Shown in pieces: positions 26,501-37,348 of a DNA stretch of 64,000 nt. The stretch is from Polyodon spathula (Eukaryota > Chordata > Actinopteri > Acipenseriformes > Polyodontidae). Both the position numbers and the translations under genes were made by a program. Location of the stretch: assembly GCF_017654505.1 (NCBI RefSeq), contig NC_054540.1, positions 35,613,054-35,677,053 on the forward strand. Reading direction: 5' to 3'. Under the pieces are notes generated by a model that was not told the DNA's origin, ran no database searches, and worked only from the letters and a program-made list of their open reading frames with translations. The stretch's first letter is position 1, and the number at the start of each line of letters is the position of its first letter.

Positions 26501-27052
26501 TAAGGGTCTCTTTCTTGGATCTTCTAGAACTCTGAGCAGGCTTGGTTGATAGCAGTTGATTAAGCAATTAAGGGCAACATTCAAAGATGGTTCTAGTACA
26601 GTGCTTTCAATAAAATGTGGAAAACTGAGCAAGCTGAAATCAGCAAAACAATTGACACGGGGGGGGGGTGGGGGTGGCAAAAAGCCTTTTTATTATTTTT
26701 TGTTAAATGAAACTCAATGTTAGTTTTTTTTAAGTCGTACAATAAAAAACAAAGTCGTTTTTCAGTTTACAAAAACTCGAACTCTCAGAAGTCAACTCTT
26801 TTCAGTGGCATCTTTTAACGTCAGGTCTATGAAGTGGTGGTAATACATATTCATTCAGATTTAGTGGAATTATTTTGTTAGCTAACAGACCTCAAAACAC
26901 AGAATACTCAGCTGTTTGATTACCTTATGAACCAATAAACCCTCACTGTGACCCACACCTGATTCTGTGCACGGTTTCTTTTTCAGAATGATTCCTCCTT
27001 CCTAAACACCATCTATGAAGCTTATCTCTCCAGTATGACGAATGACAAGTGA
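13097..27052 (+). CDS. DCP1B: DCP1B, mRNA-decapping enzyme 1B (complete, 9 coding exons)
   Basis: DCP1 proteins activate the DCP2 decapping enzyme in cytoplasmic P-bodies, committing mRNA to 5'-3' decay. Exons are 13097-13255, 13998-14038, 15941-16068, 17734-17800, 18649-18778, 20087-20221, 22985-23725, 25615-25857 and 26987-27052; all introns are GT-AG and phases agree, giving 1,710 nt and 569 residues (human DCP1B is about 617). Residues about 17-132 form the EVH1 domain (LDISLAALQRHDPYINNI, SASPRHGFTIMNR, IYGIWFYDHEDC). A conserved DNPNLIKPIPVKP segment lies near 195, a helical leucine motif (KHLSLAALFG) near 230, and the C-terminal trimerisation helices (LTKSQLQDTLLYLIK, then NDSSFLNTIYEAYLSS) close the protein. 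DISLAALQRHDPYI, IMNRLSM and LSYEEP match DCP1B better than DCP1A. The start is the first ATG of the EVH1 exon; an in-frame upstream exon may add 12 residues. Confidence 0.96.
13256..13997 (+). other. DCP1B intron after exon 1
   Basis: 742 bases, GTAAGA donor and TTGCAG acceptor. No embedded gene or obvious repeat. Confidence 0.85.
13998..14038 (+). CDS. DCP1B: DCP1B exon 2
   Basis: 41 bases encoding EKTDVEGSLFVYT and two bases of an Arg codon, the second EVH1 strand. It is flanked by TTGCAG and GTAATG. The motif matches human DCP1B closely. Confidence 0.95.
14039..15940 (+). other. DCP1B intron after exon 2
   Basis: 1.9 kb, AT-rich, with a poly-T run near 15172-15193. No transposon or ORF recognised. 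Confidence 0.75.
15941..16068 (+). CDS. DCP1B: DCP1B exon 3 (EVH1 core)
   Basis: 128 bases encoding the heart of the EVH1 domain: SASPRHGFTIMNR, EPITKDLDLQLQDPFLLYR. It completes the Arg codon at the acceptor and leaves one base of a Leu codon at the GTAAGC donor. Confidence 0.96.
16069..17733 (+). other. DCP1B intron after exon 3
   Basis: 1.67 kb. It holds a GC-richer block around 16.97-17.45 kb with an exon-like minus-strand ORF (listed separately), a short CT run and a poly-T tract near 17310. Confidence 0.8.
16987..17152 (-). other. Exon-like antisense ORF, unidentified
   Basis: On the minus strand an open frame runs from just after a stop at about 17153, through an ATG at 17115 (MIRNLLSRSHKPKHQRLSDE), to HVYIRPGG. 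A consensus donor (CTGGAG then GTGAGA) lies at about 16980. The composition is basic and hydrophilic with balanced codon use, and CpG is higher than in the rest of the intron. The family was not recognised. It could be the first exon of a nested gene, a fragment of a retrocopy, or chance; no partner exon was found. Confidence 0.35.
17734..17800 (+). CDS. DCP1B: DCP1B exon 4 (EVH1 end)
   Basis: 67 bases encoding SIYGIWFYDHEDCRRIAGLM and Lys residues; the aromatic IWFYD segment is part of the EVH1 fold. The donor GTAGGT is slightly off consensus but phase and homology both require it. Confidence 0.94.
17801..18648 (+). other. DCP1B intron after exon 4
   Basis: 848 bases, nothing recognised inside. 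The acceptor is a clean CT tract (CCCCCTTCTCCAG). Confidence 0.8.
18649..18778 (+). CDS. DCP1B: DCP1B exon 5
   Basis: 130 bases encoding LTQQELLKAQQ, a low-complexity Gly/Ser/Pro linker and GVDILEMLTKARDEYNK, which corresponds to the conserved helix (DILxMLxxAKDEY) after EVH1 in vertebrate DCP1 proteins. Confidence 0.94.
18779..20086 (+). other. DCP1B intron after exon 5
   Basis: 1.3 kb, with one three-copy 43-base tandem repeat (listed separately) and otherwise nothing recognised. Confidence 0.8.
19660..19788. repeat. 43-bp tandem repeat, three copies
   Basis: Three copies of a 43-base unit containing GATCCAC or GATCCATG, then TTGTTCTGATAGGATAGG and TCTTAAA, with a few substitutions between copies. 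Intronic. Confidence 0.85.
20087..20221 (+). CDS. DCP1B: DCP1B exon 6
   Basis: 135 bases encoding GKQSSEPKEI and the conserved SSVIFDNPNLIKPIPVKP segment. The frame stays open past the donor (AAG then GTGACA) to a stop at about 20317, so intron retention would give a truncated protein with the EVH1 domain only. Confidence 0.93.
20222..22984 (+). other. DCP1B intron after exon 6
   Basis: 2.76 kb, with a long (AT)n tract near its start. No supported gene inside. Confidence 0.75.
20428..20511. repeat. (AT)n microsatellite
   Basis: About 42 pure AT repeats. Confidence 0.95.
22985..23725 (+). CDS. DCP1B: DCP1B exon 7 (large, disordered region)
   Basis: 741 bases, 247 residues. Begins DGESEPKHLSLAALFG, resembling the helical leucine-rich motif of metazoan DCP1 that contacts P-body partners such as DDX6. 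It continues with a conserved VLRSLSYEEP, a Ser/Pro/Gln-rich disordered stretch, then VYPHDLIQRLQLVQQEQ and RPALAARF, which match human DCP1B. It is GC-rich relative to its flanking introns, and the antisense ORF over it is a shadow. Confidence 0.95.
24486..24565. repeat. Short direct repeat with CAG-rich core
   Basis: Two tandem blocks of about 40 bases share AGAGTGCYGTGCTGCAGCAG. They lie inside the intron. Confidence 0.6.
24773..25425 (-). mobile_element. 5'-truncated CR1/L2-like LINE end
   Basis: The minus-strand frame at 25079-25402 reads as the C-terminal end of a non-LTR reverse transcriptase protein (ANKMLRYIVKSVEFKSREVM, then LYNTLARSHLEYCVQ, ERVQRRATRIIPGL, RLKELNLFSLEQRRLCGDLI). 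The remaining 300 bases toward 24773 are its 3' untranslated tail. The upstream RT core is missing, as expected for a 5'-truncated insertion. The exact clade is not settled. Confidence 0.85.
25615..25857 (+). CDS. DCP1B: DCP1B exon 8
   Basis: 81 residues: VISPQRIPATVAPTLLMSPM, nearly identical to human DCP1B, a variable linker, then LTKSQLQDTLLYLIK, the first helix of the trimerisation domain that assembles DCP1 trimers. Donor GTAAGG. Confidence 0.96.
25858..26986 (+). other. DCP1B last intron
   Basis: 1.13 kb, AT-rich with a short G run near 26660. No repeat or ORF supported. Confidence 0.8.
26987..27052 (+). CDS. DCP1B: DCP1B exon 9 (terminal coding exon)
   Basis: Encodes NDSSFLNTIYEAYLSSMTND, then Lys and TGA. 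It completes the trimerisation domain; human DCP1B has NDDNFLNIIYEAYL at this place. Confidence 0.96.
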   Translation, partial: NDSSFLNTIYEAYLSSMTNDK

Positions 27053-27260
27053 CCGAAAAAGATTTTTTTTTTTTTTTATATGTAAATGCTGCGTTTTTTG
27101 TAAAGTTGCCGATTTGAACAAATTTGATAGAAAAAAATCTGATCTTTATGTGTGAGTATTTCTTCAAAAGACACCTTATTATTTTTCGATTTTTACGTGT
27201 TTTATTTTTAAGCTTTTTTTTTAATGAAGTTTCCAGTAATAAAAGGAAGGAAGAATAACT
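27053..27260 (+). other. DCP1B: DCP1B 3' untranslated region (proximal)
   Basis: AT-rich sequence after the stop, up to the first polyadenylation signal. Longer 3'UTR isoforms are possible. Confidence 0.6.
27238..27243 (+). terminator. DCP1B: Polyadenylation signal AATAAA
   Basis: First canonical AATAAA after the DCP1B stop, 186 bases downstream. Use inferred from position only. Confidence 0.55.
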
Positions 27261-29018
<1,758 letters not shown>

Positions 29019-29048
29019 GGTGTGTGTGTGTGCGTGCGTGTGCGCGCG
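29019..29048. repeat. (GT)n/(GC)n short tract
   Basis: A GT then GC dinucleotide run bridging two Tc1-type elements. Confidence 0.8.
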
Positions 29049-29098
29049 CAGTACTGTGCAGAAGTTTTAGGCAGGAGTGAAAAAATGCTGTAAAGTAA

Positions 29099-29626
29099 GA
29101 ATGGTTTCGCTCAGCATGTAATAAACAACAGAAAATAAAAAGGTTGTAACAAAACCATCACATGGCACGTGAAGCCAAAATAAACAGACTAACACTTACA
29201 CAAACAGTGGACTAACAGACAAACAAGGTGAGTGAAAACAACGGTCGTATAAATTACTTTAAGTTTTCTCGTTTCTTAATTCTCTCCTCTCCCCACCCGT
29301 TCTCCACTCACCGAACACACAACCCAGAGAATGTGAAAACATGCTACTTTTATGCAGCTGTACCGAGACTCGACCTCTAATCAATTGGAGTCGCGGTACA
29401 ACTGCACGTGAATTAATAAAGTGCAATTCCCCGTGCTCACACATTACATTTTACTTGCACGTGAAGGGCTGTGCAATCCTCGTGCCGAAATACAAATATA
29501 CGTTTTAAACACTTGTGTTACACAGACCCATTTATATCCCGTGTACCAATGATTATACACCAACATTTAACGCACCACACGCAACATATAACAGAAAATA
29601 CACAAAGGGGCGGGCACTTCGTTACA
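29099..29626 (-). mobile_element. LTR fragment inside the Tc1 element
   Basis: Closely related to the LTR at 63423-63986: shared blocks include TCGCTCAGCAT, CCCGTTCTCCACTCACCGAA, TTTTATGCAGCTGTAC, GCACGTGAATTAATAAAGTG and ATACAAATATAC. The right end (ACTTCGTTACA) is a plausible LTR terminus; the left end is truncated exactly where Tc1 sequence ends (shared GAATG). Confidence 0.8.
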
Positions 29627-29629
29627 AGG

Positions 29630-30704
29630 AGGAATAAAACTGGGTGAGGAACAGCCAAACTCAGCTAACAAGATGAAGTTGCTGAAGACAGTTTACTGTC
29701 AAAAGTCATACACCATGACAAGACTGAGCACAGCAACAAGACACAAGGTAGTTATACTGCATCAGCAAGGTCTCACAGGCAGAAATTTCAAGGCAGACAG
29801 GGGTTTCCAGATGTGCTGTCCAAGCTCTTTTGAAGAAGCACAAAGAAACATGCATCGTTGAGGACCGTAGACGCAGTGGTCGGCCAAGGAAACTTACTGC
29901 AGCAGATGAAAGACACATCATACTTCCCTTCGCAATCGGAAGATGTCCAGCAGTGACATCAGCTCAGAATTGGCAGAAAACAGTGGGACCCTGGTACACC
30001 CATCTACTGTCCAGAGAAGTCTGGTCAGAAGTGGCCTTCATGGAAGACTTGCGGCCAAAAAGCCATACCTCCGACGTGGAAACAAGGCCAAGCGACTCAA
30101 CTGTGCATGAAAACACAGGAACTGGGGTGCAGAAAAATGGCAGCAGGTGCTCTGGACTGATGAGTCAAAATTTGTTCGCCGAAGGGCTGGAGAGCGGTAC
30201 ACGAATGAGTGTCTGCAGGCAACAGTGAAGCATGGTGGAGGTTCCTTGCAAGTTTGGGTCTGCATTTCTGCAAATGGAGTTGGGGATTTGGTCAAAATTA
30301 ATGGTCTCCTCAATGCTGAGAAGTACAGGCAGATACTTATCCATCATGCAATATCATCAGGGAGGCATCTGATTGGCCCCAAATTTATTCTGCAGCATGA
30401 CAACGACCCCAAACATACAGCGAAAGTCATTAAGAACTATCTTCAGCGTAAAGAAGAAGAAGGAGTCCTGGAAGTGATGGTATGGCCCCCACCGAGCACT
30501 GATCTCAACATCATCGAGTCTGTTTGGGATTACATGAATAGAGAGAAAAAACTGAGGCTACCTAAATCCACAGAAGAACTGTGGTTAGTTCTCCAAGATG
30601 TTTGGGCCAACCTACCTGCTGAATTCCTTCAAAAACTGTGTGCAAGTGTACCTAGAAGAATTGATGCTGTTTTGAAGGCAAAGGGTGGTGACACCAAATA
30701 TTGA
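29630..30704 (+). pseudogene. Tc1-like transposase, frameshifted
   Basis: A probable start ATG lies near 29715 (MTRLSTATRHKVVILHQQGL, first helix-turn-helix), followed out of frame by RRRSGRPRKLTAADERHI (linker with GRPR AT-hook-like motif). From 30147 one frame runs intact to the stop: LWTDESKF (Asp 1), TVKHGGGSLQVWVCIS, QHDNDPKHTAK (Asp 2), STDLNIIESVWDYMN (Glu) and AVLKAKGGDTKY at the end. All three catalytic residues survive but the N-terminal half is broken. It is the most complete catalytic core of the Tc1 copies in the window. Confidence 0.9.
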
Positions 30705-30875
30705 TTTGATGTAGATTTTTCTTCTGTACACTCACTTTGCATTTTGTTAATTGATAAATATAAACTATTAACATGTCTATTTTTAAAAGCATTCTTACTT
30801 TACAGCATTTTTTTCACACCTGCCTAAAACTTTTGCACAGTACTGTATTCAATAATTATCCAAAATCTTCATGCA

Positions 30876-32324
30876 CACATAGTGCCTATAGAGTCTACAC
30901 CCCCTTGAACTTATGTCACATTTTGTTGTGTCAGTGCCTCAGTTTCATGCATTTAAATGAGGATTTTTTTCCACATATCTACACATTATACTCCACACTG
31001 TTAAGGGGAAAAAAGGTTTTATTGAGAAAAAAAACATATTAAAAATACAAAACTGAAAGCTCAAAATTGGATAAGTCTCCACCCCCCTGAGTTAATACTT
31101 GGTGGAAGCACCTTTGTCTGTTGGAATAGGTCTCTACCAACTTTGCACACCTAGATTTGACAATAATTGACCATTCTTTACAAAACTATTCAATCTCTGT
31201 CAAGTTCCTTGGGGCACGTTGATAGACAGCAATCTAAGTCATGCCACAAATTTTTGATTGGATTTAGGTCAGGTTTTCCTCAAGGACTTCTCTGTACTTT
31301 GCTCCATTCATTTGCCCTTCTATCCTGACAAGTGCCCCAGTCCTTGCTGATGAGAAACATCCCCATAACATGATGCTGCCACGAACATGCTTCACACTAG
31401 GGATGGTGTTCTTTGGGTGATTCGCTGTGTTGGGTTTGCACCAAACAACGCTTTGCATTTAGGCCAAAATTTCCATTTTAGTTTTGTCAGACCACAAAAC
31501 TTTTTGCCACATGGCTACAGATTCTCCTGAGGTTTTTTTGCATACTTCAACGGATTCAAAGTGGGGTTTCTTGAGTAATGGCTTGCTTCTTGCCACCCTA
31601 CCATACAGACCAGATTTGTGGAGTGCTTGGGCTATTGTTGTCACATGCACACTTTGTCCAGTCTTGGCCATAAAAGCCTGTAGCTTTTGCAAAGTTGCCA
31701 TTGGCCCCTTGGTAGTCTCTGATCAGTCTCCTTGCTCGGTCATCCAGTTTGGAGGAACAGCCTAATGTAGGCAGGGTCTTGGTGATGCCATACACTTTCC
31801 ACTTCTTAATAATTGTCTTGACCATACTCCAAGGGATATTCAAGGCCTTTGATATATTTTTTATACCCATCCCCTGATCTGTGCCTTTCAACAACTTTGT
31901 CCCAGAGTTGTTTTGAAAGCGCCTTGGTTTTCATGGTTGTGTCTTTGCTTTGAAATGCACTACCCAGCAGAGGGAACCTACAGGAACTCCTGAATTTATC
32001 CTGAAATCATGTGAATCACTACAATTTAACACAGGTGCAGGCCACTTAACTTGGTGTGTGATTTTGAAGGTGATTGGTTACACCTGAGCTAATTTAGGAT
32101 TGCTATTACAAGGGGGGTGGACACTTATCCACCGAGCTATTTCAGTTGTTATTAATTTTCTACACAAATATTCCAGAATATTTTTTTACATGGAAATTGT
32201 GGGGTAGGATAAATTTTATTGTAGGTAATTTTTTTTTTTCCTTCAATGCATTTTAATTCCAGTCTATAAGGTAACAAAAGGTGAAAATTTTGATAGGAGG
32301 TGTAGACTTTCTATAGTCACTGTA
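30876..32324 (-). mobile_element. Tc1-like DNA transposon, internally deleted
   Basis: Left end AGTGCCTATAGAGTCTACAC and right end, reversed, AGTGACTATAGAAAGTCTAC form diverged inverted repeats, about 1.45 kb apart. It abuts the previous Tc1 copy within 30 bases. Confidence 0.85.
31110..31934 (-). pseudogene. Tc1-like transposase, catalytic core damaged
   Basis: Minus-strand start at 31934 (MKTKALSKQLWDKVVERHRS), then a frameshift into GMGIKNISKALNIPWSMVK (helix-turn-helix), ARRLIRD, LYGRVARSKPLL and WQKVLWSDKTKMEI (first Asp present). [11 protein letters not shown] follows. An internal deletion removes the DNDPKH segment with the second Asp, and the third motif reads [10 protein letters not shown], so the catalytic Glu is Lys. 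Inactive for two independent reasons. Confidence 0.9.
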
Positions 32325-34581
32325 CATGTACTCTGGTCTCATCCACATTCAAGTTATAAAAAAGAACCACGCTCAAATGGAGTGCTTCTCGCTGCTTTTT
32401 TCATTTGTAAAAAATCTCCATAAATTAAAACATTTAAATGTGTTTAATCCTAAAGTTAAAATCTTAAAATAATCTAACATCTCCTTTCTTGAAGTGTGTA
32501 TATTTCACCACAACTGGAGTCTACAGTTCCCCATTTAGTGTTAAATTAACAAGCGGAATAATAGTTTCAAAGTCACTCACATGTATTAAAAGACTGCAAT
32601 GTACTGGTAACTGTGTCTCTACTATTGAAGCAAATGTTTAAAATGTTCAGTTTTTACCTGTACATTTAGAGCTAACTCTGTATCATGTGTTTGTGTGTGT
32701 GTACTGTGCGTTGCTGCAAAAACATGATTGTCAAACGTAAATTGTAATGTGGTTTTACTGCGTCGCGCTACAGCTAGTTATTGTTGAAACAATGCTCTCA
32801 CTGCTTGTGCTGTTGACGAAGTTATTTATTTGAAGATATTTATTTACTTTTGTGTTCCGGGGTTTCAAATAATTTACTAGGAATAAGGAACACTTGAATC
32901 TGAGCACTACTTCTGCGCAAGGTTTGTGTGTTGAAAAAAATACTCCATTAATATTGATTCTGCACCTGATGGGATGGGATGGGGCTCAAATTAGAAAAAA
33001 AAACACAAACATTGAAATATTACTTCTTGAGACTGGATCTACTACGAAGCAAGAGCAAAGGTTAATTTTCATAGAGAAATAAAAAGCCTTATAAACCTAG
33101 AAAGAAATAAGCGCTCTAAGTTGTGTTTCATATCATTACAATGCCTCTTAGAAAATGTGCCTTTATAGTGAAATTTACAAAGCACCATTATTTCTTAAAG
33201 GAGAAAAACACAATTTAAAGATGTTTAATGTAAAAGAAATAGCTAATATTGAAACCTGAACTTTTTCTCTAAATGTACTAACAACAATTTGGAGCAAAAT
33301 GTTTTGAGAGTTTCAACCACAATCCACAGTGAGCCCCAATATTTTGTGTTCCTATTACAGTTCAGGTAATGCTGCATTTACAATTGAAGTGTCCGGCTTT
33401 AACATTGCAGTGTACTCTCAGCCTCTGTCCCATTTTCAGTAGTTTTTAATTAATGCTCTTGGGATGGGAGGTGTGAATACACCTTCCATCCTTGTGCAAT
33501 GATAAATGAGATGCCTTACTTCACTGCAAAAGAAAAATCCATCTTTGTAGAGTATTTGTCAAAAACGGTTCTGTGCGTGACAGTGCAGTAATTTAAAATA
33601 CACACATTTATAGAGCATGGATAGATAATTTTTCATACATTTAGTTTCTTATAGAAATATCCTAAGATAGTTTGTTTAATACTGTGTTTCCACATTCTTT
33701 CTTGGCGGCCCCAGCACGCTTTGTGCACATTTCTACATGCCCCATTTGGTAATCACTGACCTCCAGTGTGGGGCAGAGTGGGCCATGGCTTGAACTGGGT
33801 AGCATCTGGCCATTCTGGGCATTCAGTTTTAAAATTGTAAAGCCAACTGACGGTTATATTACAAGGTGTGTTTTAAAGGATTGAGAAAAAGCTTTACTCT
33901 CATGCATTTCACTTCAACAATGAGCACTTTATCTATTCATTTATTGTACTGTACAAATGTTTTGTTAAATGTGGATGCGCTCAGTGAGGCAAACATGATT
34001 TGAAAAAGTTTGAATTGGAATGTAAGTACATTTTTGAAACTTATTCACAGATATGTTGCATTTGTGACCGATGACTTCTGCATTAAACCTTGCCCAAGTG
34101 CAAAATATATAAGAATAGAAGATTATTAAACCATGCTGGGCCAGAGACGCAACAAACAGTTCCCCAGCTGAAGCAAACCTGCACTACACATAAAGGAAAC
34201 ACTACACTTAAAAAGTACGAGGGCTGACGAGGCTTTGAAAAGACTCAGTACACACATGCTGGCATTGTCAAGAAAAACCCAGTCCTACCTTTATAAAAGT
34301 TGACCATGGTAATTTTGCAATTTTCTTATGCTTTCCCCATGGTTTTACTATGCATTTGCCAGTTTAATGTGGTTTGCCATGTTTTTTTTGTTTTTTTTTA
34401 ATATGCTTTACCATACCCCTCTGAGCTTACCTGTGCTTTAACATGGTATACTATTATAAGGGCACCATTATGTAATTTGTATTCTATAGTGCACACTGTA
34501 TATAAAGTATGAGATTGACCTGTCTTGGGCTAAATCCTTTGTGTAACGAGCACCTATTGTATACAGTACTACCCTATAGTA
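32325..34581. other. Intergenic stretch, no gene seen
   Basis: 2.25 kb of AT-rich sequence between a Tc1 element and the retrotransposon. Short ORFs without features; no repeat recognised. Confidence 0.4.
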
Positions 34582-35159
34582 TGCTTGTAACAGGGGAGAC
34601 ATGGACTGTCCGTTTGACGTATGTACGATACTGCATGAAGACGGCAGAATGCTCTGTGTTTCTTCAGATCTGCCCCTTTAGACCAGACCAAGCCTGCGGA
34701 AGCGTGGCTAGTCCTGACTCTGGACGAAACTGAAAAGGAAAAGGAAAACAAAACTACTGCGAGAAGACACAAAAGAGATAGAGAGAGAGAACAGGGAATC
34801 CTTGGGCAGACCCCGATAGTGTGCCAGGTAGCTGAGGAAGCAGCAGAGTAGGACAGAGACCTGAGTTGTGCGGGCAGCGACGGCTGGGATGACGCTGCCG
34901 AGTGCAGCACCTATTATTTGTAGTTTGTTTACTATGTTTTATTTTCATTTTTTCTTTCACCTTTGGTTTTGATTATTCTTTTGAGCACCTGCGAGTGCAT
35001 CTAGACCTGTACTGTTTACCGCTCGTGGTATTCCTGTGGTCCTGTTTACCATAGTTGGTAAGCAGGCCATTGACAGCAGCCACCTCTGTTTGCTAAACAT
35101 AAAATAGGCAACAAAGGAAACTGAATAAAACCAGGTACCTGTGTGGTGTTCCAACTACA
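34582..35159 (+). repeat. 5' LTR of the Gmr1-like element
   Basis: Aligns end to end with 39966-40629: TGTAACAGGGGAGAC at the start, GAGCACCTGCGAGTGCA, TAGTTGGTAAGCAGGCCAT and GTGTGGTGTTCCAAC at the end. Compared with the 3' LTR it lacks about 106 bases after 34647, including the TATA-like box. An AATAAA-type signal lies near 35123. Confidence 0.85.
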
Positions 35160-35227
35160 CTTCTGTCTCTGTGTCAGTGAATTCACCACCCTTCCATAAG
35201 TGGTTTTAGAGGTGGGATTCACTGGCA

Positions 35228-36168
35228 TTGCCTATACAAAGCAGTGCACACACAATAGGAGCAGAGATCGATGCCACCCAGTTCGCGGCTATGATGGACC
35301 TCCTGCACCAGACCCTCACTGCTGCGGTGCAGGGGGCTGCTAGACCGACAGGTCCAGATCCCAGGTTACAGAGGCCAATGAAAATGACAGCCGAGGATCG
35401 CCCTGAAGCCTACCTGGAGGTGTTCGAGGCATGGCGATCTCGGCCGGGTGGGACCAGGCACAGTGGGCTAACTACCTCCTACCTCAGCTAATGGGGGAGG
35501 CGCAAACGGCGGCAAGGACACTGTCCCTGGAACGCATGTTGGATTACCCCACACTGAAAGCAGCCATCCTTAATCATGTGGGTGCCATGCAGGAGGGTTA
35601 TCTGCTAAAGTTCTGGGAGGCATGCTTCACGGCGGAGGAGCATCCTAGAACCATCGCCCATCGCTTGGATGATTACACCATGGGCTGGCTGAACCCGGAC
35701 ACGACCACCAAGGCCAGGTTGGTGGAGCAGTTCCTGGAGTGCTTGGCCCTGGGACCTCAGCTATGGGTGCAACGGCAGGCACCTGCCACTCTGGACCGGG
35801 TGGTCAACCTGGCGGAGCAGTATTAGGCAGCGGAGCCAACGCCAGCGAGACTGCCTGGAAAGAGTGCGGCTACCGGATCACCCCCTATACTGGCCCCAGA
35901 GAGGGCGAAGGAACTGGGTGGAAGGGTTAGTCAGGTATTTGGACGGGGGGTGTCAGTGGGAGCTCCTGGACCGGGAACCGGGGAAGGGGGGGGTTACCCA
36001 CGGGCTGCTCAGGTGTCAGACCGGGGTCTTGTGCGGCCACCTTACCGTCGAGCCTCTTTGATGGCTCCAGATTTTCTATCTCCTGTTGAAGGTCTGGGGT
36101 GCCCACCAAGGTGTTGGATGTGCAGTGAGGTGGACCACATTGCTCGGGATTGTCCCGTGATGGATTGA
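35228..36168 (+). pseudogene. gag of the Gmr1-like element
   Basis: Starts MPIQSSAHTIGAEIDATQFA, shifts frame near 35430, and continues as WDQAQWANYLLPQLMGEAQT ... EEHPRTIAHRLDDYTMGWL, a retrotransposon capsid-like segment, to a stop at about 35826. A zinc knuckle CWMCSEVDHIARDC (C-X2-C-X4-H-X4-C) lies at about 36112-36153, followed by a stop. Gag packages the element RNA. At least two frameshifts and a stop break it. Confidence 0.85.
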
Positions 36169-36239
36169 TGGATTGCTGACCAGGTAAGCATGTTCAATTA
36201 CCTCAGTCACTTCAGCAGACGGGTTTTGTTATTCCTGTA

Positions 36240-36581
36240 TCCGTGGATGGTACAAAAACCCAGGCTCTCTTGGACTCAGGGTGTGGTCAGTCCCTAGTAC
36301 AGGGGAGCCTAATCTCACCAGGGCATAAGCAAATATTGGGATGGGTGCATATTAAATGTATTCATGGGGATGTTTGCTCTTACCCTACAGTTAACATAAC
36401 TATAAGAATTGGCCAGCAGGTGCAGGTGGGGTTGTGTCCTCAATTGCCAGTCCCGGTAGTTCTAGGACGGGACTGCAGGCAGTTTCAAGATTGGTTAGCT
36501 GCCCTGACGGCCCCGTCCTCCCTATTGGATAAGAAAGAGGAAGTGATTGGAGATATCTTTCCCTTTCATGACCCGGAGTGA
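36240..36581 (+). pseudogene. Retroviral-type aspartic protease of the Gmr1-like element
   Basis: One open frame: GTKTQALLDSGCGQSLV with the active-site D-S-G at 36273-36281, and a later PVVLGRDCRQF that matches the ILG-R/D flap-end motif of such proteases. It would cut the element's polyprotein. The domain itself looks intact, but neighbouring frames are broken. Confidence 0.8.
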
Positions 36582-36927
36582 TTTCGTCATAAATTTAAAC
36601 CCTTAAAACTAAACGGGAGTGTTGGGCAGCTAAAAATGAGGGCTGGCAATGGAGGGAGTCCGAGAAGTTTCAGGTGGGGGCGATTGGTTAAGAGTTCGGG
36701 GGGGGAGATCGTGGAGCCAGACCCCGGGGTATGTTCTTCTGTCTCAGTTGGAAGCCATGGGGGCTAATTTTTTAGCTCGCTCCCTTGACTTCCGACTTGA
36801 GCAAGGACATGACTACATGCTGGGCAGGCTCTTTGACCAAGCCACAATGGTTAATGGTTGGGTGGTCAAGCCTAGACGCGTCACCACATACCCCCACTTT
36901 GAAATCACTCAAGATCTCCTATAGCAT
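36582..36927 (+). pseudogene. Protease-integrase spacer of the Gmr1-like element
   Basis: Broken coding sequence; the frame at about 36724-36920 reads LSQLEAMGANFLARSLDFRL ... PHFEITQDLL and would run, with the solo LTR removed, straight into the integrase zinc-binding region (HVEKLHKTGEVRHQLFIP). Confidence 0.65.
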
Positions 36928-37343
36928 TGTGGCAGAGCAAAGCTCTGCCTTTAAATTGGCAGGGATGGGGTTAACTTCCCCTGCCTGCCTGGGTTTATTA
37001 TGTTCAGGTGGCTGGGGTTGATTAGTTGATTAGGTTGATTAACGATCAATCAGCGCCCAGCCACCTGATATAAAAGGAGGCCTCTGCTTCTCATTTGGGG
37101 AGAGGGAGCTGAGGAAGCAGGTTGGTTTTTTTTGGTTGCTTGGAAAGTTTGAATCCAGTGAAGGCATTGCCCAGCCTGGAAATTGTTATTTTTGTAAGTT
37201 TTGCTTTTTGTCTTTCTTTGTGTTGAAATTGCTTTGTTTTGGCCCTTGTGCCCTTTCATTTTTGTGTTTATTTATAATAAAATAGTTATTTTTTTGAACT
37301 GCAGTCTGTCTCTGGGCCTCTATCCACTCGCCAGCCTGTCACA
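36928..37343 (+). mobile_element. Solo LTR with 5-bp target duplication
   Basis: Begins TGTGGCAGAG and ends CCTGTCACA (TG...CA, short inverted termini). It is flanked on both sides by AGCAT (36923-36927 and 37344-37348), a perfect 5-bp target duplication. Internal signals for + orientation: TATAAAA at 37069-37075 and AATAAAA near 37277. Unrelated to the host element's LTRs; 416 bases. Confidence 0.93.
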
Positions 37344-37348
37344 AGCAT

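Larger units (their letters stand above)
29049..30845 (+). mobile_element. Tc1-like DNA transposon carrying an LTR fragment
   Basis: Terminal inverted repeats: left CAGTACTGTGCAGAAGTTTT, right (reversed) CAGTACTGTGCAAAAGTTTT, matching for about 55 bases to GTAAAGTAAGAATG. TA follows the right end. About 520 bases near the left end are foreign LTR sequence, listed separately. Confidence 0.9.
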
